Below, in pieces: positions 24,702-37,415 of a stretch of 64,000 nt of DNA; within the stretch, counting starts at the first letter, position 1, and every line of letters begins with the position of its first letter. The notes under the pieces were generated by a model. The model saw only the letters and a list, made by a program, of their open reading frames with translations, was not told the DNA's origin and searched no databases. The position numbers and the translations under genes are program-made. Location: the NCBI GenBank assembly GCA_025093985.1, contig JACAAK010000011.1:1488001-1552000 (forward strand), read 5' to 3'. The stretch comes from Calvatia gigantea (lineage: Eukaryota > Basidiomycota > Agaricomycetes > Agaricales > Lycoperdaceae).

Positions 24702-25318
24702 TGTTAAGCGTGGGTCATGCAGGTAAGATGACCAGAGTCTAGACGCCCAGGAATAATGTGTGGATGCAGGCAAAGATGGACGAAGTGGGTGAACTCAGGA
24801 GGACCATGGCTTCAACATATGTGTTGTGCCCTCCTGCCGATGAGTGGTCCTAACTTCAGAATAAGGGACAAGGACAGAGTCAGAGGTGGAGACAGAGACA
24901 GAGGTAGATTAGAAGTAGTGTGTCACTAAGTAGATTTCAGACTAAGGATTACAGGCGAAGTAGCTATAGTTTATATACATGAGGAAGTATGGTTCTACAA
25001 AAGGAAACTACTACGACTTCAGGTGTGGGCCAGGTATGGCCACTAGATAAAAACACTGGGAATGCAACTAGCTAAAAGGAATAAGGTGAAACAGGAATGA
25101 TATGAATGGTAAAAGGGATTGCAAGGGAAATGGGAGTAGGTATGATGACCGGAGAAATGTACAAGGAGGATAATTGGAAATTAATGTCAGACATAATAGT
25201 AAAAATGGAGAGCAGGGGAGACGGGGGAAAGCGGGTGAGAGCGAATGGTAAATAAAATATAAAGTATAGTCCAGGTAAGAGCGGGTGAAGTGGGTGAGCA
25301 CGTGTACGGGTTGTGACA
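24702..25318 (-). repeat. solo LTR inside the satellite, TSD AGAAA
   Basis: 617 bp from TGTTAAGCG to TTGTGACA, flanked by AGAAA at 24697-24701 and 25319-25323. On the minus strand it starts TGTCACAACC, resembling the start and overall style of the family A LTR. No internal region is present, so it is best explained as LTR-LTR recombination of a related gypsy element. Confidence 0.8.
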
Positions 25319-25887
25319 AGAAACTATATATACTATTTCATTGTAATTCATGGTCTGGAGATACCATGCTTACTTTATCCTAGTTTGTATCTACCATCCT
25401 GATATGATGCATAGTTTATGAAAACTATATATTATATTCCATTACATTTCATAGTTTCACAATACTATACTCACTTTCAGGTTAGTCCATATATACTATC
25501 CTGATGAATACATGGTTTCTGACAACTATATATATTACTCACTTAAAGTAACAGACACTATATCTACTTCCATATCAGTTTGCAGAAACTATATATACTA
25601 CCATGTTATAATTCATGGTTCAAAGGCACTATCTTTAATTCTAACTTAGTTTGTGCTTACCATCATGATTAGATATATGGGGTATAGAAACTATATATGT
25701 TATTTAATTATTATTCATGGTTTGGAAACACTATACTTACTTTTATCTTAGTTTGTACCTACCATTCTCATATAATACATAGTTCATGGAAACTATATAT
25801 TATACTCCATAACATTTTACAGTTCCACAATACTATACTCACTGTTAGGTCAGTTTACATATACTATCCTGATAAATACATAGCAAA
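25319..25887. repeat. about 101-bp satellite, second part
   Basis: Five to six units. The block is repeated at 27398-27966 with one 10-bp deletion as the only difference I saw. Confidence 0.8.
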
Positions 25888-26285
25888 AAGTATGGCTCGA
25901 ACAAAGAAACCTTAGACTTCCATTCAAATCAAACAAGATAGCACTGAAACGCCTCAGACCGTTTACTATCCAAGAAGTCTTATCACCACTCTCCTACCGG
26001 CTGAAACTACCTGAAACATGGAAGATTCACAACATATTCCACGCTACCCTTCTCTCTGAATACACCGAAAATAATACCCATGGACCGAACCCAGAACCAC
26101 CCCTCCCTGACATAATAGAAGGAGAAGAAGAATACGAAATCAAAGGTATCCTGAACCATAGAACCAAGAATAAACAAAGGGAATACTACATCAAGTGGAA
26201 AGGTTATGACCACAAAGAAAACTCTTGGGAAAATGAAGCACAACTTTTACCACATGCCCAAGAACTCTTACGAAAATACCAATGA
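25888..26285 (+). pseudogene. family A pol C-terminal part with chromodomain
   Basis: Partial frame with no start. It carries the integrase C-terminal region, with YRLKLPETWKIHNIFHATLL (a typical post-integrase segment of chromoviruses), followed by a chromodomain with aromatic residues in YYIKWKGY. TGA at 26283 follows KYQ and is followed by more plausible codons (EHQLMAAPLK), so it may be a CGA-to-TGA mutation just before the true end. Confidence 0.7.
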
Positions 26286-26389
26286 GAACACCAACTAATG
26301 GCCGCTCCACTTAAATGATGAAAAGGATATAAATAATCCAAGGTTCTCCCAACTTCTTCATCATTCCTTAATAGCAAACCGAACTACCA

Positions 26390-27397
26390 ATGGCACCAAC
26401 CCAGAAAAACTATAAGAAGGGAAAGAAAGCTGCTATTGTAGCCTCATCCCCCTCTCCTTCCCTCTCTTCAATCTCTTCCCTTTCTACTAAAAATAATTCC
26501 CCAATCAGAAAATCTCAATCTCTCCCCTCCTCCCCTCGTATTTCTGTACCCAACCCTCCCACCATCACACCTTTGGACCATGAAACCCCAGCCCCAATTA
26601 TCCCCATGGTTCAAATCAATGAACTGCTGGAGAAGCCAATTATCACCCTCCCAAATGCTGTCTTCACCAGAGACGAACTCCAACTATTTGCAGACCAGAA
26701 CAAACAATTCTGGGTCGACGTCTTCATTGGACCAGATTGTATCTATATTCCCCCCTCCACCGAATCATCCTCCGGCACCCCCTGGGATAGAATCACCTAC
26801 CCAACAAGAATGGGAAGCAGCTCTACTGTATCCCAACTTCATCCCCAGCCAACAGAGATACGAAACCCACTCCACGACACCAAATCCCGAGACCCCCCAG
26901 TCTCCAAGGTCATTGCCGGAACCACTCCCCATACTGCTACCTACGACACAAAATCTACACCTCAGCGACCCCTCTGGTCGCCCAAACCAGATTATGTCTA
27001 CCCGATCCAGGTTGACAACCCCTCCCCAACACTCCCCTCAGAGCAAGCTGGAATCCCAAAATCTGTTAGGGCAGAACTCCCAGTTGTCGACCGACAATAC
27101 ATCCCCCATCCTACCCCCGGTCTCTCTCCTAAGTCCCCCACAACCACCACAGCTAACCCTAAACAACCCAGATCAGCCTGGGACGAATTACACCCCAGCG
27201 AACACTCTGCTGCTGGCCACCTCACAGCCAACCCCTCCAACCGAGACCCCAACAGCCGAACCCACTTCTCCCCTGAACCCCCTACTATGAACGATCGACC
27301 TTTGCCCATGGAGCTATGGGCTAGAACTGATTTCTCATCTGAGGGATCCCTCCAATATGGTCCTCAAAGACCTCAAACTCGCTTCCGACCATATTAG
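26390..27397 (+). CDS. family A ORF3, 335-residue protein of unknown function
   Basis: Starts ATG 26390 (MAPTQKNYKK), about 100 bp after the chromodomain frame ends and in a different frame. It runs open to TAG at 27395-27397, where the satellite begins, so the natural C-terminus may have been replaced. The first 50 residues are basic and serine-rich. Residues 80-120 are the most structured-looking part (FTRDELQLFADQNKQFWVDV). The remainder is rich in Pro, Ser and Thr and likely disordered. It does not resemble gag, protease, envelope or any domain I know, nor family B ORF3. No stop interrupts it, unlike the neighbouring pol sequence. Confidence 0.6.
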   Translation: MAPTQKNYKKGKKAAIVASSPSPSLSSISSLSTKNNSPIRKSQSLPSSPRISVPNPPTITPLDHETPAPIIPMVQINELLEKPIITLPNAVFTRDELQLFADQNKQFWVDVFIGPDCIYIPPSTESSSGTPWDRITYPTRMGSSSTVSQLHPQPTEIRNPLHDTKSRDPPVSKVIAGTTPHTATYDTKSTPQRPLWSPKPDYVYPIQVDNPSPTLPSEQAGIPKSVRAELPVVDRQYIPHPTPGLSPKSPTTTTANPKQPRSAWDELHPSEHSAAGHLTANPSNRDPNSRTHFSPEPPTMNDRPLPMELWARTDFSSEGSLQYGPQRPQTRFRPY

Positions 27398-28800
27398 AAA
27401 ACTATATATACTATTTCATTGTAATTCATGGTCTGGAGATACCATGCTTACTTTATCCTAGTTTGTATCTACCATCCTGATATGATGCATAGTTTATGAA
27501 AACTATATATTATATTCCATTACATTTCATAGTTTCACAATACTATACTCACTTTCAGGTTAGTCCATATATACTATCCTGATGAATACATGGTTTCTGA
27601 CAACTATATATATTACTCACTTAAAGTTCATGGTTTACAGACACTATATCTACTTCCATATCAGTTTGCAGAAACTATATATACTACCATGTTATAATTC
27701 ATGGTTCAAAGGCACTATCTTTAATTCTAACTTAGTTTGTGCTTACCATCATGATTAGATATATGGGGTATAGAAACTATATATGTTATTTAATTATTAT
27801 TCATGGTTTGGAAACACTATACTTACTTTTATCTTAGTTTGTACCTACCATTCTCATATAATACATAGTTCATGGAAACTATATATTATACTCCATAACA
27901 TTTTACAGTTCCACAATACTATACTCACTGTTAGGTCAGTTTACATATACTATCCTGATAAATACATAGTTTATGGCAACCATATATATTTCTCAATCAA
28001 AACTCATGGCTTACAGATACCATATTTATTTTCATATTAGTTTGTGCCTACTATACTGATATAACATATGGTCTGTGTAAACTATATATACTACTGTATT
28101 ATAATTCATGGTTCAGAGACACTATCCTTACTTCTATCTTGGTTTGTTCCTACCATCTTAGTGAAATATAGGGTATGGAAACTATATATGCTATGCTATT
28201 ATAATTCATGGTTTGAAGACACTATATTTACTCTTATCTTAGTTTACACCTACTATCTTGATTAAATATATAAGCTGTGGAAACTATGTATGCTATTAAA
28301 TTATAATTTATGGTTTGGAGATACTATGCTTACTTTTATCTTGGTTTGTATCTACCATTCTCATATAATACATAGTTTGTAAGAACTATATATATGACTT
28401 GATTAAATTTCATGGTTCAGAGATACTGTACTTATTTCTATGTTAGTTTGTGCCAACCATACTGGTAAAATATTTGGTTTGCAGAAACTATATATACTCT
28501 TGAATTATAATTTATGGTTCACTGATACCATACTCAATGTCATGTTAGTCTAGTTCTACCATCCTGATGAAACATTTGGTTTGTAGAAACTATATATTCC
28601 CCTCACCTACACTTTTATAGTTTTATGGTACCATACTCTCTTTCACATCAGTTTCCATATACCATCTGATGATAACCATATATACTACATAGTTAAAACT
28701 CATGGTTCTGAGACACTATACTAATCTTCATGTTAGTTTATGTCTACTATCTTGATAATCTATATGGTTTACAACAACCATGTATATTGTGCTTAGTTAC
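27398..28800. repeat. about 101-bp AT-rich satellite, main array
   Basis: About 14-15 tandem units recognised by AACTATATAT-type starts spaced 100-103 bp apart (for example near 27500, 27674, 27776, 27877, 28080, 28180, 28282, 28385, 28487 and 28588). Units diverge by scattered substitutions and occasional deletions. ORFs inside it are by-products of the repeat. Confidence 0.85.
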
Positions 28801-29323
28801 ATACAGCCCCAGGACTCTCTATTCATACTTACATTAGATCTTATTCTGATGACTTCTAGTTGAACAATAACAAACTCATTATTGTCATATTTTTGATGAC
28901 AAGCAATTATTTGTAGTTATTTGTCAGGGTACAGCAGGTTGCCCCCCATTTTTACCGTATACTGCCCCCCTCCTTAAAGGGAAATTGGGGTGTGTTTGGT
29001 ACCAAATACGTTCCACACCTATCCGCCCTTGGGCCTTAGATAATTATTGTTCCGAAGTTTAACCTGAACTTCAGCAACTCTGATATTCTGGATGTCAGTC
29101 CCCGTTGTCGAGAGTTGGCCGTGTTGCTCTCGGACCACTGGCTACTTATGTTCTCATTCTTGCCCCACTCTTGTCCCCCAGTCAGCAGCTCTATCATTGG
29201 TGTCCCTACAGGCCCGATCGCTCTGAAATAAACGTAATTTGATTCCCCCCTCATGATCAGTTCGACGAGATTCACCATATGACCTCAACCACGGAGAATT
29301 ATCGGTCTCCCCAAATATGCGCT
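28801..29323. other. no gene seen; upstream region of the beta-glucosidase gene
   Basis: Satellite homology fades at about 28800. Nothing coding was recognised; the stretch likely holds the upstream regulatory region of the gene starting at 29461. Confidence 0.3.
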
Positions 29324-29347
29324 CGAGCTGTGTTTATAAACAGCTCG
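29324..29347 (+). promoter_or_regulatory. TATA box within a short palindrome, beta-glucosidase promoter
   Basis: TTTATAAA at 29333-29340 lies 121 bp before the ATG. Perfect 7-bp inverted arms, CGAGCTG (29324-29330) and CAGCTCG (29341-29347), flank it. A core promoter role is inferred from the position. Confidence 0.45.
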
Positions 29348-29460
29348 CTTTACTTGAGGGTTCATAATCTCGCGCTCTATTCCTTGCGGATTACCAACCC
29401 CACCCGTCCTCTGCTCCTCTCTCTTTCTTACAAACCTTTCTGTGCAAGTGTCAGTTGAAC

Positions 29461-31791
<2,331 letters not shown>

Positions 31792-32690
31792 TTCCCAAAT
31801 ATTGGCTAGTCATTCTTGGCAATACAGGGGTGCTATACGGGGTATATCAGTGTATTGGATATTGAAGTGTGAAGTAGTAACAATACAAAGAATGTGAAAA
31901 CCACCGCCTGATAGTGGTGTGTGTGGGACGAGAAAGCATCACATCAGTTCATCCGCTCTGAGAGTGCGGGTAATAGAGATTTCTAGGCGAAATGCAACGG
32001 AATACTGTGCCTGTTTTTCTTTACTTTATTCTTCGTGAATTCTAGTTCTGCCGAAATTCTTGTACCAGACCTGCACCACGACCTGGCCGACGACAATGAC
32101 TGGCTTAACCACTTTCCATCCGCTGTATTTCCCGAGTCCTCCAACCAGCGCGATGCGTACCCCGAATCCTTATGGGCTCGGTCACCAAAACCTCGCCTTT
32201 CGTTTGTCTTGATTTCCACCCTTCTGTTGATGGTCGTAGAGTTCAAGTAGCTCAGGAATTTTTACTTTTGATTCAGACTTTGCACCATCGTTTTGAGAGT
32301 CTGAGGATACTCGAAAATGCACCACAACACATCATGCATCAGTTTGAACACACCAGCAACTGACAATATTGACCGACTGTTGTTTTACTGGCAGGGGCGA
32401 AAATATGCACGTGATCATTCACAGGCTGCTTCTGAGCCTGTGGTCATTCCGATTTGATTGCCATTCATGATGTTGTTCCGAGCTGTGGAAACCTTTGGGC
32501 CTGCCTGACAGTCTCTACCTGACCGTTCGTTCATGAGCTTTCTCCACCCGGCTCGCTAGACCCGTTCCACGGATCAAGGCATGAGCGCTGAGCCCCCTTT
32601 GGAATGATGACAATCATCTTCCGCTTATAGGGGAAGGCTAAGTAAAAGCCCATTCGCTCAGGCCTATGGTAAAGGGGCCCGATTTCTTTG
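31792..32690. other. no gene seen; 3' flank of the beta-glucosidase gene
   Basis: Open frames on both strands at 31983-32250 overlap each other and have no recognisable domain. No supported gene. Confidence 0.3.
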
Positions 32691-32696
32691 GCCTTC

Positions 32697-32930
32697 GTAA
32701 GGTAGGTTCTGCCCAGAACCAGCACGATCACGTGAATTGGACTCGGCTCATGGGACATGCAGGCATACATTTTTGAAGAAAATAAAACTACAGATTTATG
32801 CGCAATAAGATTCTCTACAGATCTGTAGCTTTAACTTTTTGAGAAATGCACATTCGCAATCTCCATAAAGCTTTGCAGGTCTGGGTCGGTTCACGTGATC
32901 GTGCTGGTTCTGGGTGGAACATACCTTATC
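32697..32930. repeat. possible MITE-like inverted repeat element
   Basis: Perfect 25-bp inverted arms at 32712-32736 and 32890-32914 (core CAGCACGATCACGTG). Weaker pairing extends outward on both sides (AAGGTAGGTTCTG against AAGGTATGTTCCA). The loop of about 153 bp contains the palindrome CTACAGATCTGTAG. No transposase is present. Confidence 0.45.
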
Positions 32931-34240
32931 TGTTGGCAGTTCCCACACGTGTACATGTGTACGCATCGTCGTGAGGCCACGGAAAACCCATTATTCATGC
33001 ATAAGGATGTGATGCTGTGTAGGCAACTGTCCTTGAAGCTTGAAGCTTGAAATGAATGTCCATTGTGATGCTGGGTCTGATTTGGTGAAGGTGATGATGG
33101 CGCTTAACCGAACCTATGCAATTCTACCTGTGCCGGTGAGCGGTATGGAAGGGGCACGGTAAATTAACTTGCTCATTTGGACTTACAGTATCATTCTTCT
33201 TGATCTGGGACTGTCCGGACCCCTTGACAGGTGTGCCGTTGATGTGGCCGCCGACCTCCTGCCGAGACTCCCCATAAGTACCCTAGGTTGCTTTTGGCTT
33301 GTGATAATGCATTTGCTGATGGAGGCCCAACAGGTCGCCGCCGCCGCCTTGTGGTAGGTATTCACTTATTCACTCGAATATCCGGAGGGACTTTGACTGA
33401 AACGCTATAGTCAGAGCCCGCTTACTGTTACAGCCTTTTCGATAGCACCAGCCGTCCTCTGCGGATAGCCGCCCGGAATGATACGTCTACAGACACTATT
33501 CTCCTCTCAAAGCGGCATCCTCTCGTGATGCATCAGCCGCAGTCTCACAACTACATTTGCAACCCGCGGTTCATGATCCCCTGTGAATCACCCGGAGTCA
33601 GACGTACACATCAACGAGCTTACGTGACAAATCCCCCCCAAGGCCCTGGCAAAGCCCTTTGACCTCAGCGCTTATTGGAGATCCAGTTGAGGCGGTGCAC
33701 ATCCCTCCGCCTTGAGCTATCCTCCGGTCGACATTCCGTCATCGCTTCGCTTTCCTAACAATACTCGATTGGTTGCTACTTGCTTGGACACCACCTGATT
33801 GGTTTTCACGTATTCTATCTTGTTCTAAGGTTATCCACACATGGAAAGACCGGAATACTCCTCACCGTATCCCTGTTCAAGATACCGTTTGTTGATTCTC
33901 CTCCCCTCTCTCCGAGGGTTCGTATCACGTATCCCAATCTGCATCAACAGCCCACGATTTTTCAGTGCCACACTCCCGCTTCCAATTTCCCCGGGTCTAG
34001 TTCCTTTTCCGACTCGGCTGTCCCCCAAACATCATAATCTTTCTCTACAATGTTCTGTGGAAGTCTTTGCCTCACCTTGACCCCTGTTTCCAAATCAATC
34101 GGATGACATGGCCTGACAGATATTGGCTCCAAATATCCGCGTTGAAGCGCAATACGTTCCTATTGTGACATATCTTCATATCTTCATTGTGCAAGAATGT
34201 GGAATGCCCATTCACCTTCGTAGCACGAGGCAGTTGCTGC
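32931..34240. other. no gene seen
   Basis: No conserved frame recognised on either strand. Short open stretches such as 33169-33357 have no supporting features. The last part is pyrimidine-rich, as often seen upstream of fungal genes. Confidence 0.3.
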
Positions 34241-34248
34241 GTGGCGCA

Positions 34249-34256
34249 TATATAAG
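34249..34256 (+). promoter_or_regulatory. TATA box upstream of the DUF6699-type gene
   Basis: TATATAAG, 176 bp before the chosen ATG at 34432. Its position argues that translation does not begin at the in-frame ATG far upstream (near 34123). Confidence 0.4.
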
Positions 34257-34431
34257 GAGTTTAGCGTCAACCTCCTTGTCTCTCGTTAAAGATACCCCCC
34301 ACTTCTGTGATAGGGTGCCCTCTTTCGGTTCGGAAACAAGCAGCCCGTCCCTCCCTCCCTTTCCCTTTCACATCTCTTCCCTCCCCAACGTGTCTCATTG
34401 TGCTTCACTCTCTCCTACGGTACACGATATT

Positions 34432-35436
34432 ATGTCTTTCCCACCCCGATTCCGGCCTGGTAGGTCACCCCATGCTTCTTCATCCCCCTCTTCAACCTCT
34501 TCCAACCGAATCCTTCGATCTCTAGACCAAGACCAGCACCAACCAACACCCCAAGTTATCAATCTCCATGCCTTTCTTCGATCAACGCAAGAACCTGTTA
34601 TGGAACATATTTATTCACATATCCTGTGGGACCTCCGTGAGAATCCCCTCACGTCCGCACAGCAAGTCGGAGACCTTGGCAAACAACTTTCTCCGGAATT
34701 TTTGAACACACACGCGACAGAGCCCCCTGTACCGTTTTTGAACGTGGTGTGTGAATATCCCAAGCATTGGAGTCTCGTGGTTTCTGCCTCTGCCTTGAAT
34801 ATTGGGGGTAATGGGGGCGGTGCCAACACGGCTGGGGCCAGGAACAGCTACCCAGTATACCCTCCGCCGGCACCCATGGCTGGCAGTTCTGCCCCTTACC
34901 ACCCATACTTCCGGTCCTCGTCAGCATCGCCCCAGCGACCTCCCATCGACGACATACCGCCCACACCTGTCATTCCGACCGTGCCCCTCCCTGGCACTGC
35001 CGGTACGTCGTCACGCAAAGTGGGGGTAACGATCTCAGACCTGCTGCTCGCTGTGTACAATCACTTGCACACCAAAACCGTGGGTTCTATGGAGCTTGAC
35101 GCACTCCCAAGTAAGCAGCGCGTCAAGCTTACGGAGGCATTTGATAAGAGGTCTAAGATGACCCAAGGCATTGGTGATGGCGAGTCCGTTTTGGCGTCCC
35201 CGACTTCCCCGACATCAGCCACATTCCCATTCCACCCAACGTTTTCTAGTCTCTCGGCAGCTACGGTTCCTGCCGTGACCCCCTCAGTTGCGTTCACGCC
35301 CACATTGGCATCTACGACTGATGCTGGAGGAGTGAAATTGATGGATACCCTATTGAACCACACACTATTTGCAGGGATGGATATAGTCGCGGAGAGGGAG
35401 TGGACAGTTATCTTGTCGCTGAAACGGCCAAGCTAG
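34432..35436 (+). CDS. DUF6699-type protein, 334 aa
   Basis: Intronless frame from ATG 34432 (MSFPPRFRPG) to TAG 35434-35436. Residues 1-40 are Ser/Pro-rich. Residues about 45-105 contain HILWDLRENP and THATEPPVPFLNVVCEYPKHW. A low-complexity Gly/Pro/Ala linker follows. Then VGVTISDLLLAVYNHLH and a C-terminal LMDTLLNHTLFAGMD segment complete the pattern I associate with DUF6699, a family common and often multicopy in Agaricomycetes with no known function. The frame is open further upstream, but the TATA box at 34249 and the better start context favour 34432. The family assignment comes from remembered motifs, not a search. Confidence 0.7.
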   Translation: MSFPPRFRPGRSPHASSSPSSTSSNRILRSLDQDQHQPTPQVINLHAFLRSTQEPVMEHIYSHILWDLRENPLTSAQQVGDLGKQLSPEFLNTHATEPPVPFLNVVCEYPKHWSLVVSASALNIGGNGGGANTAGARNSYPVYPPPAPMAGSSAPYHPYFRSSSASPQRPPIDDIPPTPVIPTVPLPGTAGTSSRKVGVTISDLLLAVYNHLHTKTVGSMELDALPSKQRVKLTEAFDKRSKMTQGIGDGESVLASPTSPTSATFPFHPTFSSLSAATVPAVTPSVAFTPTLASTTDAGGVKLMDTLLNHTLFAGMDIVAEREWTVILSLKRPS

Positions 35437-36879
35437 GCTGCCAACCTAGCCTAGACCACAACTCCCGTTGCCACCCCTCCTGGCTGCCCCTTGTTCTGGT
35501 CCCGGTTTCACTTCAACTTGCTAATCCCCCGCTGTGGTATTTCGTTCTGGCTTCATTCTCATCTTCGGATTTTCGGCCTCCTGTTCATTTGCGCTTGACT
35601 GAATGCGACATGTAAATGCGCATAACCCAGACCGCCGCATATCGCAGAGACGTGCGGCTGCGATTACAAACCTTTATGTCAAGCTTCCATATCATCGGCT
35701 TCCATCATTGCATCCCACTAGATGACTGTTCTTCTTCCATTACTTTCTCCAAACCCCCGACCTCTACGCTACGGCCCGAGTGTTAGTTGTCCATAAGTCC
35801 TAATTGGATGGTTTGCTTTCCTCTTTTTCCCGATATCGCTGTGCATTACAATCTCTTCATCACGTCTCATGTATATCATGTATCACCTGTCTGCCACTTA
35901 CGGCAGTCACACTTTTTAGGCTCATCATTCAGTTCTCTTATTTGTCCTCTTTTTTCTTTCCCTTTCTCCCATTTCTGATATTTACTCTGGCCCCTGTCTT
36001 CTTCTTTCCTGACTCTGACTATGATGTTTGTCTGGACTCTGGATGACCGTCTGTCTGTTCCGCGAGACCCGGGAAGCAGAGAGATCGCGGCATCGTCCTC
36101 TGCCCTGGCCCAGACCTAGCGCAGTGACCAGGTCTCGTTATAAATATTGCCGATTATCTATTTCTGTCTGGTCTTCACTTACTCGTATTGTCCGTTTGTT
36201 CGTCTCGATACCTCGTTTACGACGCGATAGATGCGTGTTTTATCCTACATCGCCTTTTCGCTCATTTGTCCTTTACCGCACGTATCATCTCGCAACTTCT
36301 CTGCTCGTAGAGTTGTCTGGTTCATTTCGTTACTCCCTCATACTGTTCCTCTCTCCTTTATTCTATACTTTCTCGCTGTTGGCTTGCTTACTTTGTATTT
36401 TGTTTGCTCCCGGTCCGTCTCGGTTTGTTCGTTGTAGCCTCAACATATCGCCTGTGTTTTCGTCTCCGATTTATCGGAGCCTTCATCGCTGTATCTCTAC
36501 TTCGGTTGCTTGGCCTTTCTGTCATGCCGCGCCTATTTTTAAACGCCAAAGATCACTAGCACCCCATGTATTGTTTGGTCAGCTAAACCCTCGGGGAATA
36601 GTGTCAGTACCAAAGGAACTTTTACTTATTTGAGCACTGGTATAAACTGGACGTGTGGAAGCTCCTTTCTACCGGACTAATGGGACCCATTATGGCAGCC
36701 GTGATCATCATGACACTCATCTATTCAAAAGCTGCAAACATTTTTGTAGTGCGGCCGAGACCACGAGGGTCCCTGTATCGCAATTTACGATATAAATTTT
36801 GGATTTCATCGGGCACGGATCCTACCAGTAGTTCCCTCACGCAGAAATACCCGGCCCTCTACAGCATTCCATTGCGCAA
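35437..36879. other. no supported gene
   Basis: A pyrimidine-rich plus-strand frame at 36028-36633 (201 codons) has serine, leucine and arginine in a composition typical of translated CT-rich non-coding DNA. No domain, intron structure or clear start context supports it. Confidence 0.3.
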
Positions 36880-37415
36880 CCACTCTGTAAGTCTTCGGAA
36901 AAGGACAACTCCATTTCCGAAGGAACTGTCATCCAGGGATCTATATTACCTAGACAGGCAAGGACTCCTTTCTGCCAAGCTGGTGTGGACCCAATGTATC
37001 AGCCTGTGGTAGCCACGAACCTGATACTTACTCATCTTTCATAGGTTTGTAAAATACCCTGCGTGTGACGGGACCACGGTGGTTTCGGTGTTGCGTCTTT
37101 TCGGCATCCGAGGCACAATATCGGAGCTCGAAACTTCGCAGAGAACGACTGTAGAGGTGTGCAATCCAAAAGACCTCGAGCGTTGGGATATGTAAAAAGG
37201 TTGTGAGCATATGAACCTTGGTTCTTGTATGACCCGCTTATTTTTTGACCGCCGTACCCTCCAATACTCAAACCTCAAAGGAAACACACGGATGCATGAA
37301 GGCCGGGTTACTCCATCTGGTCATTGGTTATTTCCAGATGGCGCCAAGAGGTATTTTGCTGTTGAACTGCTCCTTCACAACATGCAACCGAATACAACGA
37401 TGCAATTGTCGTAGC
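36880..37415 (+). repeat. dispersed repeat, copy 1
   Basis: Aligns with 40745-41262 in the same orientation over about 530 bp, with many shared blocks (for example AGCCTGTGGTAGCC, ACTTACTCATCTTTCATAGG, TGGTTTCGGTGTTGCG). By eye roughly four fifths of bases match. No frame is shared, so it looks like a non-coding repeat, possibly an old transposable element. Confidence 0.65.

Larger units (their letters stand above)
25888..27397 (+). mobile_element. family A 3' fragment: integrase C-terminus, chromodomain, ORF3
   Basis: The first codons (KVWLEQRNL) match the minus-strand end of family A at positions 1-80, so this is the part of A missing there. A chromodomain follows at about 26110-26280 (EEYEIKGI ... 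YYIKWKGYDHKENSW), then TGA 26283-26285, then ORF3. The fragment is bounded on both sides by the satellite, with no LTR or obvious TSD. Confidence 0.75.

Noticed and set aside
24520..28800. Open frames within the satellite (for example 25697-25915, 27783-28040)
   Set aside because: They repeat with the roughly 101-bp unit and are by-products of the AT-rich repeat.
27398..28800. CRISPR-like regular array
   Set aside because: The whole unit repeats with diffuse divergence, there are no distinct spacers, and the genome is eukaryotic.
34123..34431. Upstream in-frame extension of the DUF6699-type gene
   Set aside because: A TATA box at 34249 lies inside it and the residues show no conserved pattern; ATG 34432 is a better start.
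36028..36633. 201-codon plus-strand frame
   Set aside because: Ser/Leu/Arg-rich translation of CT-rich DNA, with no domain, intron or conserved motif.
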